Part shown: one piece after another, positions 14,580 through 21,376 of the stretch
Layout of the letters: every line of letters starts with the position of its first letter
How positions within the stretch are numbered: the stretch's first letter is position 1
IMG/VR virus record: IMGVR_UViG_3300035670_000455
Span: 1 to 42,906 of that record
DNA from: a virus
Direction: 5' to 3' (one strand)
Length of the DNA stretch: 42,906 nucleotides
The notes under the pieces: model-generated
Told to the model about the DNA's origin: nothing
The model's database searches: none
Seen by the model: only the letters and a program-made list of their open reading frames with translations
Made by a program: the position numbers and the translations under genes

Positions 14580-15953
14580 ATGACTGATTTTACAAAAGCA
14601 TATTGGGCTACCGATGGTGACTCCATCTCAGTTCGTATGCCAATCACAAAGGTAGACAAAGAGCGCAGAATTGTTTCTGGCTGGGCTACCACAGATGTTC
14701 TTGATAAGCAGGGAGATATTGTCTCCTCAGAAGCATCTGCCCGTGCATTTGAAAACTTTTTGGGAAATGTACGAGAACAACATACACCACTTGCTGTAGG
14801 AAAAGTTGTTTCATTTAAGCAAGATAAGTTCTTTGATAAGAATGAAAACAAATTTTACAACGGAATGTATGTAGATGTATATGTTTCTAAGGGTGCAGAA
14901 GATACTTGGCACAAAGTTAATGAGGGAATTCTAACTGGATTTTCTATTGGTGGAAGCATCAAGGATTCAGAAAATGTTTACAACAAGTCAATGGATCAAG
15001 AGATTCGGGTAATTAAAGAATATGATCTTCATGAACTTTCTCTTGTTGATAATCCAGCAAATCCAGCATCAACAATTGTATCTGTACAAAAGTTTGATAA
15101 CGTTGTACAAGATATTGAAAAGAATTATCTTGAAAATGTTTACTGGTGTTCAGATAGCGATGTAGTTATTCTAAGCGAAAAAGCAGATTATCCATGCCCC
15201 GATTGTAATAAGCACATGACTAATATTGGTTTTGTTGAAAGTAATGATGTTAATAAGTCAGATTCTGTTAAGAATCTTATTAACTCATTCACAAAGGCTT
15301 CAGATATAGAATCTGAAAACATGGCGATTGACGAAGAAGCCAAGTCAATTGCTGAAAATATTGAAAAGGAGGGAAATAAAGTGGGAATTCTAAACAAGAA
15401 GACCAAGGACGCAGAGATTGCAAAGTCTGAAGAAACAGTAGAAGATGCTGTAGAAACTACAGAAGAAGCTGTCGAAGAGGCAATTGAAAAGTCCGATGAG
15501 GTCGAAGAAGTAGAAGTAGCTGAAGATACAGCCGAAGTTGCTGAAGAAGCAACCGAAGAGGTTGTTGAAAAGGCTGATACAACTGAAGAAGTCATTGAGA
15601 CAGAAGAAGTTGTAGAGAAGTCCACAACTCCTGCAGAAGACAGCACAGATGACTTGGCAAAGGCTGTAAGCGAGATCAAGGATTCTGTTGCCGACGCAAT
15701 TGCAGATCTTGCTGCAGTAGTTAAGGGTATTGCTGATCAGGTGGCAGAAGTAAAGAAGTCACTTGATGGCGTTTCAGAGGAAGTAAACGTCGTAAAGGGC
15801 AATGTTGCAGAGTTTGGAGAGCGTATCGATGAGGTTGAAGCAGATACAGCTGTCCGTAAGTCTGGCGATCTTGGCGGGATCGTGCAGGAAAATAAAATAA
15901 GAAAGTCGATGTGGGGCGGTCGTTTCCTCAATTCCGCTGACCTATATCGGTAA
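14580..15953 (+). CDS. Prohead protease with C-terminal scaffold domain
   Basis: A 457-aa two-part protein. Residues 1-180 resemble the S78/XkdF-like prohead proteases: GWATTDVLDKQGDIV, His68 in REQHTPLAVG and Ser122 in TGFSIGG as likely catalytic residues, and ELSLVDNPANP. Residues 188-215 hold a possible zinc site (Cys190, Cys206, Cys209, His212). From about 265 on it is an acidic Glu/Val/Ala-rich region followed by a heptad-like helix (residues 370-440), typical of head scaffolds, and a basic C-terminal end with MWGGRF. The protease would cut the scaffold and capsid during head maturation. A strong internal ribosome site at 15366 suggests the scaffold part is also made alone. Confidence 0.85.
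   Translation: MTDFTKAYWATDGDSISVRMPITKVDKERRIVSGWATTDVLDKQGDIVSSEASARAFENFLGNVREQHTPLAVGKVVSFKQDKFFDKNENKFYNGMYVDVYVSKGAEDTWHKVNEGILTGFSIGGSIKDSENVYNKSMDQEIRVIKEYDLHELSLVDNPANPASTIVSVQKFDNVVQDIEKNYLENVYWCSDSDVVILSEKADYPCPDCNKHMTNIGFVESNDVNKSDSVKNLINSFTKASDIESENMAIDEEAKSIAENIEKEGNKVGILNKKTKDAEIAKSEETVEDAVETTEEAVEEAIEKSDEVEEVEVAEDTAEVAEEATEEVVEKADTTEEVIETEEVVEKSTTPAEDSTDDLAKAVSEIKDSVADAIADLAAVVKGIADQVAEVKKSLDGVSEEVNVVKGNVAEFGERIDEVEADTAVRKSGDLGGIVQENKIRKSMWGGRFLNSADLYR
15381..15953 (+). CDS. Nested in-frame scaffold protein (internal start of the protease gene)
   Basis: GTG at 15381 is codon 268 of the protease gene, in the same frame. AAGGAGGG (15366-15373) sits seven bases upstream, as good as the ribosome site of the major capsid gene. 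Starting there gives a 190-aa protein that consists of exactly the acidic, helical scaffold region and none of the protease. This is the arrangement of lambda C/Nu3, where the scaffold is made from an internal start within the protease gene. Using it would yield the excess of scaffold over protease that head assembly needs. It is inferred from sequence only; the AAGGAGG also encodes ordinary Glu-Lys-Glu-Gly residues. Confidence 0.6.
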   Translation: MGILNKKTKDAEIAKSEETVEDAVETTEEAVEEAIEKSDEVEEVEVAEDTAEVAEEATEEVVEKADTTEEVIETEEVVEKSTTPAEDSTDDLAKAVSEIKDSVADAIADLAAVVKGIADQVAEVKKSLDGVSEEVNVVKGNVAEFGERIDEVEADTAVRKSGDLGGIVQENKIRKSMWGGRFLNSADLYR

Positions 15954-15983
15954 ACATCGGTAAAAATACAGGAGGTGAAAAAT

Positions 15984-16985
15984 ATGTCAGAAGATATTCT
16001 AGAGAAGGCAGCAGCAACAGGCGCAGTAGTTTCTGGTGGAATTGGTGGTGTAACCAATCCATCAGCTGGTGATCTTGGTGTTGTTGGCAGCACAACCGAT
16101 GATGGCGGTATTCTCAATCCTGAGCAGTCTCGCCAATTCATCGAATACATTTGGGAACAGCAGGTACTAGCACAAGATGGTCGTAGAGTTACCATGCGTG
16201 CAAACACTGCAGAACTAGAAAAGCTTAACGTAGGTGAGCGTGTAATCCGTGCAGCAGCTCAGGCTGATGCAACTTATACAAACGCAGACGTAGCTTTCAC
16301 TAAGGTAGAAGTTACAACCAAGAAGATTCGTCTTGACTGGGAAGTTTCTACTGAAGCTCTTGAGGACAACATCGAAGGTGTAGGTCTTGAGGACCATTTG
16401 GTTCGCACCATGACACGCGCATTCGCTAATGACCTTGAGGATCTTGCTATCAATGGTACTGGTTCTGGTACGAACTCATTCCTAAGCATCCTTGAAGGAT
16501 TCCATGCCAAGGAGACTGGTGGTGGCAACGAAGCCACTACAGTAGCCTCCAGCGGCAGCACATGGACAGTTCAGGATCTACAGGACATTGTTCTAGCCAT
16601 GCCACGCAAGTACCGTGGTTCACGGTCTGCAATGAAGTTCTATGCTGGTTCACCAACTCTATCTTCACTTCTCAACAGCCTTGCAAACAGTGGTAACTTT
16701 AACAGTGAGCGCATCGTTGAGAGAATTGTTGATGGATCTGTACCACAGGTTGTTGGTGCTCCACTACAGTACCGCGTTCTCGGACTACCAATCGTTGAGG
16801 TTCCTTACCTCCCAGACGATTATGTCTCACTCACATTCCCAGAGAACAGAATTTGGGGATTCCAGAGAGATGTTACAGTCCACCGCGAGTTCAAGCCAAA
16901 GAAGGATACCGTAGAGTACACAGTATTCGTTCGCTTTGGTGTACAAATCGAAGAAACAGACGCAGTAGCCTACGGCGCTAAGTAA
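15984..16985 (+). CDS. Major capsid protein (HK97 fold)
   Basis: A 333-aa protein that forms the head shell. Typical elements are an N-arm rich in Gly/Ala/Asn, ILNPEQSRQFIEYIWEQ, the E-loop with VRRVT-like RRVTMRAN, the spine helix LEDHLVRTMTRAFANDLEDLAINGTG, the A-domain segment YRVLGLPIVEVPYLPDD and C-terminal strands EYTVFVRFGVQIE. ATG 15984 is preferred over the GTG at 15975 because AGGAGGTGA (15970-15978) overlaps that GTG and is correctly spaced for the ATG. The gene is markedly more GC-rich than its neighbours, as expected for codon selection in the most abundant virion protein. A strong terminator follows. Confidence 0.93.
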   Translation: MSEDILEKAAATGAVVSGGIGGVTNPSAGDLGVVGSTTDDGGILNPEQSRQFIEYIWEQQVLAQDGRRVTMRANTAELEKLNVGERVIRAAAQADATYTNADVAFTKVEVTTKKIRLDWEVSTEALEDNIEGVGLEDHLVRTMTRAFANDLEDLAINGTGSGTNSFLSILEGFHAKETGGGNEATTVASSGSTWTVQDLQDIVLAMPRKYRGSRSAMKFYAGSPTLSSLLNSLANSGNFNSERIVERIVDGSVPQVVGAPLQYRVLGLPIVEVPYLPDDYVSLTFPENRIWGFQRDVTVHREFKPKKDTVEYTVFVRFGVQIEETDAVAYGAK

Positions 16986-17002
16986 TTCTGTTTCAAAGCT
17001 AC

Positions 17003-17039
17003 GGAGGGAGGCCCACAAAGCCTCCCTCCAATGCTTTTT
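17003..17039 (+). terminator. Strong intrinsic terminator after the capsid gene
   Basis: GGAGGGAGGC (17003-17012) pairs perfectly with GCCTCCCTCC (17020-17029) around a 7-base loop. A T-rich end at 17035-17039 follows. Confidence 0.9.
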
Positions 17040-17043
17040 AAGA

Positions 17044-17052
17044 TGATATAAT
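17044..17052 (+). promoter_or_regulatory. Extended -10 promoter TGATATAAT
   Basis: It lies just after the terminator T-tract and 16 bases before the next ATG, with GGAG between them. This is another terminator-promoter pair. Confidence 0.65.
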
Positions 17053-17068
17053 TAACTTGGAGATAAAT

Positions 17069-17320
17069 ATGCCTGAAAATAAAACTACGCCAATAAAGAA
17101 AAAGGCACCAGAAAAAACTACTATTAATAAAAAGGTAGAACAAAAACAGCCAGATAAGGTTGCAATATTCTCATCTGGAAATTTGTTTCATCCTATACTA
17201 GGAAGAATTTCAAAGGGCTACTCTATTTTAGATTATTCTACTGCTCATGAATGGATGAAAATTTCAAATAAAATAAGGGAAGCTACTCCAGAAGAAGTCG
17301 CCGTAGCTTACGGTGTATAA
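17069..17320 (+). CDS. Small protein between capsid and connector genes, 83 aa
   Basis: Unknown family. The first 30 residues are highly Lys/Pro/Glu-rich and probably disordered. The rest, from VAIFSSGNLFHPILGRI, is compact and contains STAHEWMKI and PEEVAVAYGV. ATG 17069 is chosen over an in-frame TTG at 17057 because GGAG (17059-17062) serves the ATG. Its stop is directly followed by the next ATG. The place in the operon suggests a head decoration or head-tail joining accessory, but no motif shows this. Confidence 0.7.
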   Translation: MPENKTTPIKKKAPEKTTINKKVEQKQPDKVAIFSSGNLFHPILGRISKGYSILDYSTAHEWMKISNKIREATPEEVAVAYGV

Positions 17321-18187
17321 ATGGAAACATTAAGACTTCCAGAAACAACATCTATAGATGTTACATTTTCTGTTCCTGATGCACTAACAAATTATTCAAT
17401 GACATATGTTGATTTTAATACTGGAATATCAAGATCAGCATCTGCAACCTCAAATTCTTCAGAACTTGTTACATTCACACTTGATGATTACTACCTAACT
17501 TATACTGGAACAGTAAAGACAGATATTTATGATGGATCAACACTTGTTATTTCAACTGGAATTGATATTGTAAAGCCATATTGTGATATTACATCTGTTA
17601 AAAATAAACTTGGAATAACAACAGCTCAAACAATTCAGATTGAAAAGGTAGCAAGAAAAATAATAGAGTCAGAAGCAGGAACATTTAATTTTGTTCGTAA
17701 GCAAAAAGAAATTACTGGAATGGGACTTGACTATCTACCCGTTGATGAAAGAATTGTAAATCTATATTATATGTATGAAAATGGAGACTTAATCTATGAT
17801 TATGAAGATGAAAATCTCGATGATTATAGAATTAGCATAGATGGAACATCTATTGTTACATCAGTATCTCCAGTAAACAAGATGGAATACCAGAAGGTGT
17901 GGAGAGACAGATTTTTAGATACTGACTTTACTAGTGGATATGAATACTTGATAGATGGAGATTTTGGATATCAAGTAGTTCCAGAAGATATTCAAGAAGT
18001 ATGCGAACTTCTTATGCAAGATATTGCATCTAATAATATGAGATATATTAATCGTGGTATAGAAGAATTTGACAATAACGAATTTAAAATCAAATTTGCA
18101 AAAGGTTACACATCTGGTACAGGCAATATGATTGCCGATAAAATTCTAGCAAAGTATAAGAATAGAATTATTCCAGGGGTGATTTAA
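17321..18187 (+). CDS. Head-tail connector (adaptor) with N-terminal beta domain
   Basis: A 288-aa protein. Residues 1-88 look like a small beta-sandwich (SIDVTFSVPDALTNYSMTYV, TGTVKTDIYDGSTLV). Residues 90-280 resemble helical head-tail adaptors that bind under the portal: CDITSVKNKLG, EKVARKIIESEAG, a variable middle with RISIDGTSIV, then VPEDIQEVCELLMQDIASNN. The N-terminal domain is additional to the usual short adaptor. It starts directly after the preceding stop and abuts the next gene, fitting the neck operon. Confidence 0.7.
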   Translation: METLRLPETTSIDVTFSVPDALTNYSMTYVDFNTGISRSASATSNSSELVTFTLDDYYLTYTGTVKTDIYDGSTLVISTGIDIVKPYCDITSVKNKLGITTAQTIQIEKVARKIIESEAGTFNFVRKQKEITGMGLDYLPVDERIVNLYYMYENGDLIYDYEDENLDDYRISIDGTSIVTSVSPVNKMEYQKVWRDRFLDTDFTSGYEYLIDGDFGYQVVPEDIQEVCELLMQDIASNNMRYINRGIEEFDNNEFKIKFAKGYTSGTGNMIADKILAKYKNRIIPGVI

Positions 18188-18631
18188 ATGCTGCCAGTTG
18201 GCAACTTAAATAATTTATATTATCCAATGACTGCTGATATTTATTATGCATCCAGCACACAGAATGCCTTTGGTGAATATGCAAAATCTTGGACAAAAGA
18301 CAGAACAATAAATTGTTCTGCAATTAAAGAAAATCCAGCATCATCAATGAGAACTGCATTAACTGCTGAAAAATTTTTAGAATATGATGTAAAAATTAAT
18401 ATGCGTACAAATGAAAATATATTTAAAGCAATTGATGGAACACACTATAAGCCAACAGATATTTTAATTACAAATATCAAAGATCCTTTTAATTCAATAG
18501 CTTGGATGGAAAATGATGTTAATCCAACAAGCTTTGAAGTAGATATTGTTGAGCCAATGTTTGATGAGTTTCATGGGGTAGCTGGATACAGAGTATTATT
18601 ACGAAGATCAGATTTACAGGTTGATGTTTAA
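18188..18631 (+). CDS. Head-closure / neck protein
   Basis: A 147-aa protein, best explained as the head-closure (stopper-type) component. It sits second after the connector and is rich in beta structure, with DIYYASSTQNAFGEYAKSW at the N-terminus and YRVLLRRSDLQ near the end. The central part has YKPTDILITNI. The assignment relies mainly on synteny and size. It overlaps the following gene by one base. Confidence 0.6.
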   Translation: MLPVGNLNNLYYPMTADIYYASSTQNAFGEYAKSWTKDRTINCSAIKENPASSMRTALTAEKFLEYDVKINMRTNENIFKAIDGTHYKPTDILITNIKDPFNSIAWMENDVNPTSFEVDIVEPMFDEFHGVAGYRVLLRRSDLQVDV

Positions 18632-19317
18632 TGTATACAATAAAATTTGATGGAAAAGAAGCAATGAAAATGCTTAGTAATGTAGTTGCGTACTCTGATG
18701 GATTTATAAAAGAAACAAAAGCAAAGCAATCAACAGTTGCATCTAAGTTGGCAGATTCAAGTATTGATGCATTTTATGATTACCTTGACGGACTAGCAAG
18801 AACAAACCCTGGAATGCTACATCATGTATATGAGTGGGGTAATGTAGGAAATCCAGAGGCTCGTTTGGTAGAACTAACAAAAGCTCTTGGGAGAGGAAAT
18901 TCTGTAGCAATTGACTCTGAGTTTCTTACCTCATCATCAATTCCAAATGGTGGCTCAGAACCATTTTATGAAAAAGCGACAATCATGGAAGAGGGTATTC
19001 CAGTAACAGTTCAAGCAGTAAATGCCAAGGCCATGTTTTTTGAATGGAATGGAGAAGAATACTTCACTGCTGGACCAATTGTTATAGAAAATCCAGGAGG
19101 AGAAGCGGTAAGAGGATCTTTTGTTAGAGCGTTTGAAGAATTTTATAATATATATTTTAATCAAGTATATCTGAGAGCAATTAGATTTTATGATCATTTT
19201 TCTCAAACCAGAGAATATTCTAAAAACTTTCCTGCGGCAGTTAAGTCTGCAAATGCAGCAAACATAGGAAGAACAACTGCGCTAAAATGGATATTAACAA
19301 TGCCAGGTGATGAATAA
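18631..19317 (+). CDS. Neck protein (HK97 gp10-like tail-completion family)
   Basis: A 228-aa protein with an N-terminal helix (KFDGKEAMKMLSNVV), a long helical stretch with QSTVASKLADSSIDAFYDYLD, then beta segments with MFFEWNGEEYFTAGPIVIENP and a C-terminal helix. A similar helix-then-strand plan and position characterise HK97 gp10-like neck proteins, which join the head to the tail terminator. Overlaps by one base at its start and end show tight coupling. Confidence 0.55.
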   Translation: MYTIKFDGKEAMKMLSNVVAYSDGFIKETKAKQSTVASKLADSSIDAFYDYLDGLARTNPGMLHHVYEWGNVGNPEARLVELTKALGRGNSVAIDSEFLTSSSIPNGGSEPFYEKATIMEEGIPVTVQAVNAKAMFFEWNGEEYFTAGPIVIENPGGEAVRGSFVRAFEEFYNIYFNQVYLRAIRFYDHFSQTREYSKNFPAAVKSANAANIGRTTALKWILTMPGDE

Positions 19318-19808
19318 TGAGTAGATATCCAGAACTTATAATTAATAGCTATGTGTGGAAGCAATTTGAAACTGCTAAACCAGCAATATATTCTCAATAT
19401 ACAGGAAGTCCAATTATTCCAGTAAGAGATATGTCCTCTGAGTACCCATGGGGAACAAAGCCATATATTATTTATGATTCTTTTGCAAGACCACGATCAG
19501 CAAGAAAATATTTTTATCCAGTTAAATCAGCTCAACTTATGTATTCAATTAAGGGGTCTATATCTGAAATATACGAGTGGAGAGACTTTATTATAAATGT
19601 CTTGGATAGAGAAGATGATGCTGCCAAAGATATTAACGAGTATGCTGGAGAAAATCTTAATGGAGTACGATCATATTTTCACTGTATTAATGCCTATCAA
19701 ATGAATTATATTGGAAATACCACAGAACAAACAGGGCAAAGAAAACAATTTTCAACAAATCTTATTGTAAAATATGACTATCATATTTCAGATGTTTACA
19801 ATGCTTAA
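19317..19808 (+). CDS. Tail terminator protein
   Basis: A 163-aa protein immediately before the major tail protein, the canonical place of the tail terminator that caps the growing tail tube. An alpha/beta layout is seen: KPYIIYDSFARPR, QLMYSIKGSISEIYEWRDFIINVLDRED (helix) and a closing beta segment FSTNLIVKYDYHIS. The assignment is by position, length and secondary-structure pattern. Confidence 0.6.
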   Translation: MSRYPELIINSYVWKQFETAKPAIYSQYTGSPIIPVRDMSSEYPWGTKPYIIYDSFARPRSARKYFYPVKSAQLMYSIKGSISEIYEWRDFIINVLDREDDAAKDINEYAGENLNGVRSYFHCINAYQMNYIGNTTEQTGQRKQFSTNLIVKYDYHISDVYNA

Positions 19809-19814
19809 AATAGA

Positions 19815-19823
19815 TGATACAAT
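19815..19823 (+). promoter_or_regulatory. Extended -10 variant TGATACAAT before the major tail gene
   Basis: It lies seven bases after the tail-terminator stop and 57 bases before the major tail ATG. It would give the tail-tube gene its own promoter and a leader of about 50 bases carrying AAGGGGTGA as ribosome site. Confidence 0.5.
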
Positions 19824-19880
19824 TATCTTGAGGAAACGCCCCACGCCAAAAAATAAACAATATAAGGGGTGAAATTATAT

Positions 19881-20564
19881 ATGGCAACTCTTGGTGATTC
19901 AACACAGATTATTGTAGGTGCAGCTCAGCTCTTTGTTTCAAAGAGTGGTTCACTAAAGTACATTGATGGTACAGATCCAGCAGAGTATTCATTTGATGGT
20001 GCAGCAGGCGACGATATCCCAGATTTCGTTGCAGGCACAGAATATGCCGACACTCTAGCAGGTGCTTCAGCTTCTGCTAACTGGAGAAATGTCGGTTACA
20101 CAATGAATGGTCTTGAGGTTCAGTTCCAGCCAGACTTTGGTGAAGTTCAAGTAGATCAGCTACTTGACGTTGCTCGCCTCTACAAGCAAGGTATGCAGGT
20201 CAACATGGTAACAGCATTTGCAGAAGGTACACTAGAGAATCTAGTTGTAGCTATTGCTGCAAATGATGCAGACTATGACGACTCAGATGCTGATGAGCTA
20301 ACACTCAATATGGCATCTGGCAACCTTGGTGAAGTTCCAGTAGAACGTGCTCTTATCGCTATCGGCCCAGGCTCTGGTGATCCATCAGCAACTGGTGCAG
20401 ATAAGGTAGAGCGTGTCTACGTTGCTCACAGAGCACTTTCTATTGAAAGTGTAACTGCGTCTGCTAAGCGTGATGAAGCTACAATGTTTGAAGTTTCCTT
20501 CCGTTTGCTACCTGCTAACAATGGCTCCTATGGAAAGATCGTAGACCGCGTTGTAGGTTCCTAA
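19881..20564 (+). CDS. Major tail (tube) protein
   Basis: A 227-aa protein that builds the tail tube. It begins GDSTQIIVGAAQLFVSK, has NWRNVGYTMNGLEVQFQPD, then VDQLLDVARLYKQGMQVN and VERALIAIGPGSGD, and ends with a beta segment containing ATMFEVSFRLLP, the usual plan of siphovirus tube proteins. ATG 19881 is chosen over an in-frame GTG at 19869 because AAGGGGTGA covers the latter. The gene is more GC-rich than its neighbours, like the capsid gene, consistent with very high expression. Confidence 0.9.
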   Translation: MATLGDSTQIIVGAAQLFVSKSGSLKYIDGTDPAEYSFDGAAGDDIPDFVAGTEYADTLAGASASANWRNVGYTMNGLEVQFQPDFGEVQVDQLLDVARLYKQGMQVNMVTAFAEGTLENLVVAIAANDADYDDSDADELTLNMASGNLGEVPVERALIAIGPGSGDPSATGADKVERVYVAHRALSIESVTASAKRDEATMFEVSFRLLPANNGSYGKIVDRVVGS

Positions 20565-20590
20565 TAATTAAACAACAATTTAATAGCATT

Positions 20591-20620
20591 AGACCCCGCT
20601 CATAATCTGGGCGGGGTTTA
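20591..20620 (+). terminator. Intrinsic terminator after the major tail gene
   Basis: ACCCCGC (20593-20599) pairs with GCGGGGT (20611-20617), extended by weaker pairs, with an 11-base loop. The following T-tract is short (TTT), so read-through into the chaperone genes is likely. Confidence 0.7.
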
Positions 20621-20629
20621 GTGCATTTA

Positions 20630-20657
20630 TGGTAGAATTGGCCTGCTATGTTATAAT
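20630..20657 (+). promoter_or_regulatory. Two extended -10 elements before the tail chaperones
   Basis: TG-G-TAGAAT (20630-20638) and TG-T-TATAAT (20649-20657) follow the terminator. The second lies 24 bases before ATG 20682, which has AAAGGAGAG as ribosome site. Confidence 0.55.
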
Positions 20658-20681
20658 TTTAATTAGAAGAAAAGGAGAGAC

Positions 20682-21017
20682 ATGGCAACTAGTGTATATG
20701 AAATAGTAGAAGTAGAGCTTATTGATGGCACAACAATTAAGATGCGCCCACTTAAGATTTCACTTCTTAGAGAATTCATGAAGGAATTCCAAAAGATTGG
20801 CGAAGAGGAAATCGCCTCAGATAATATTAAGTCTATGGATCTTCTTCTTGATTGTGCCGCCATTGCAATGAAGCAATACAATGAAGATTATTCTGATAAG
20901 GAAAAGCTAGAGGATGTTGTAGATCTTCCAACAATCTACAAGATCATTGAGGTCGCAGCAGGGATTAAGCTGAATGACCCAAACGCACTAGCGGCGGCTC
21001 TAGCTGGTCAGAGCTAG
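20682..21017 (+). CDS. Tail assembly chaperone, short form
   Basis: A 111-aa protein translated without frameshifting. It is helical, with an N-terminal strand pair (YEIVEVELIDGTTIKMRPL) followed by LLREFMKEFQKIGEEE and DLLLDCAAIAMKQYNEDYSD, the common form of siphovirus tail chaperones (lambda G analogue). Chaperones hold the tape measure protein during tail assembly and are absent from the virion. It lies between the major tail and tape measure genes as in most siphoviruses. Near its end the -1 slippery heptamer CCCAAAC lets part of the ribosomes continue into the long form. Confidence 0.9.
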   Translation: MATSVYEIVEVELIDGTTIKMRPLKISLLREFMKEFQKIGEEEIASDNIKSMDLLLDCAAIAMKQYNEDYSDKEKLEDVVDLPTIYKIIEVAAGIKLNDPNALAAALAGQS

Positions 21018-21376
21018 ATCTCGCCGCAATAGAATCACGGGTATTCCTTCTGGGGCATTGGAAGGATTACCAGGAACTGGAGGAAAACCTGTCAATGCCA
21101 GAACTTGTAGCTATTCTTGAAGCTAAAAATCAAGAAGATTATGAGCAAAGAAAGTTTTTGGCAGCCTTACAGGGTGTAGATCTTGACGCTCCACAAAAGC
21201 GTGGAAGCTCATGGGAAGAAATCAAAGCACGAGCATTCAGCGATGGTAAAACATCAAATCCAAAAGACGTTATGGCACTTAAAGGTAAAAACGCTAAGCG
21301 TAAAGGATTTGGTATTGGTCTAGGTTTGGATGCTGTAAGCATTGATGCTGATGGGCAGGTGACAAAGATTGGCTGA
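20682..21376 (+). CDS. Tail assembly chaperone, -1 frameshift fusion (long form)
   Basis: Ribosomes slip by -1 on C-CCA-AAC (20978-20984), keep codons 1-101 of the short form and then read 130 codons from 20984 to the TGA at 21374, giving about 231 aa (lambda GT analogue). The second frame is open through the join and has no good start: its first ATG (21095) falls in the middle of the conserved block. Family-like sequence is already present before it (LDLAAIESRVFLLGHWKDY), followed by MPELVAILEA and KFLAALQGVDLD. So it is expressed by frameshift rather than by separate initiation. It ends overlapping the tape measure start. Confidence 0.9.
20978..21027 (+). promoter_or_regulatory. -1 programmed frameshift signal
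   Basis: The slippery heptamer CCCAAAC (20978-20984) is in the right phase (C CCA AAC) for the zero frame. After a 6-base spacer an RNA stem-loop begins. The outer stem is GCGGCG (20991-20996) with CGCCGC (21022-21027), and the inner stem is TCTAGCT (20999-21005) with AGCTAGA (21012-21018), closing a 6-base loop. The zero-frame stop (21015-21017) lies inside the structure. The layout matches standard -1 signals. Confidence 0.9.

Noticed and set aside
15188-15679. Ser/Thr-rich minus-strand reading frame opposite the scaffold region
   Set aside because: It is the complement of the GAA/GTA-rich acidic scaffold sequence; low complexity and no start signals.
21095-21376. Separate chaperone gene starting at ATG 21095
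   Set aside because: Family-like sequence lies upstream of this ATG in the same frame, there is no ribosome site, and a complete -1 frameshift signal explains expression as a fusion.
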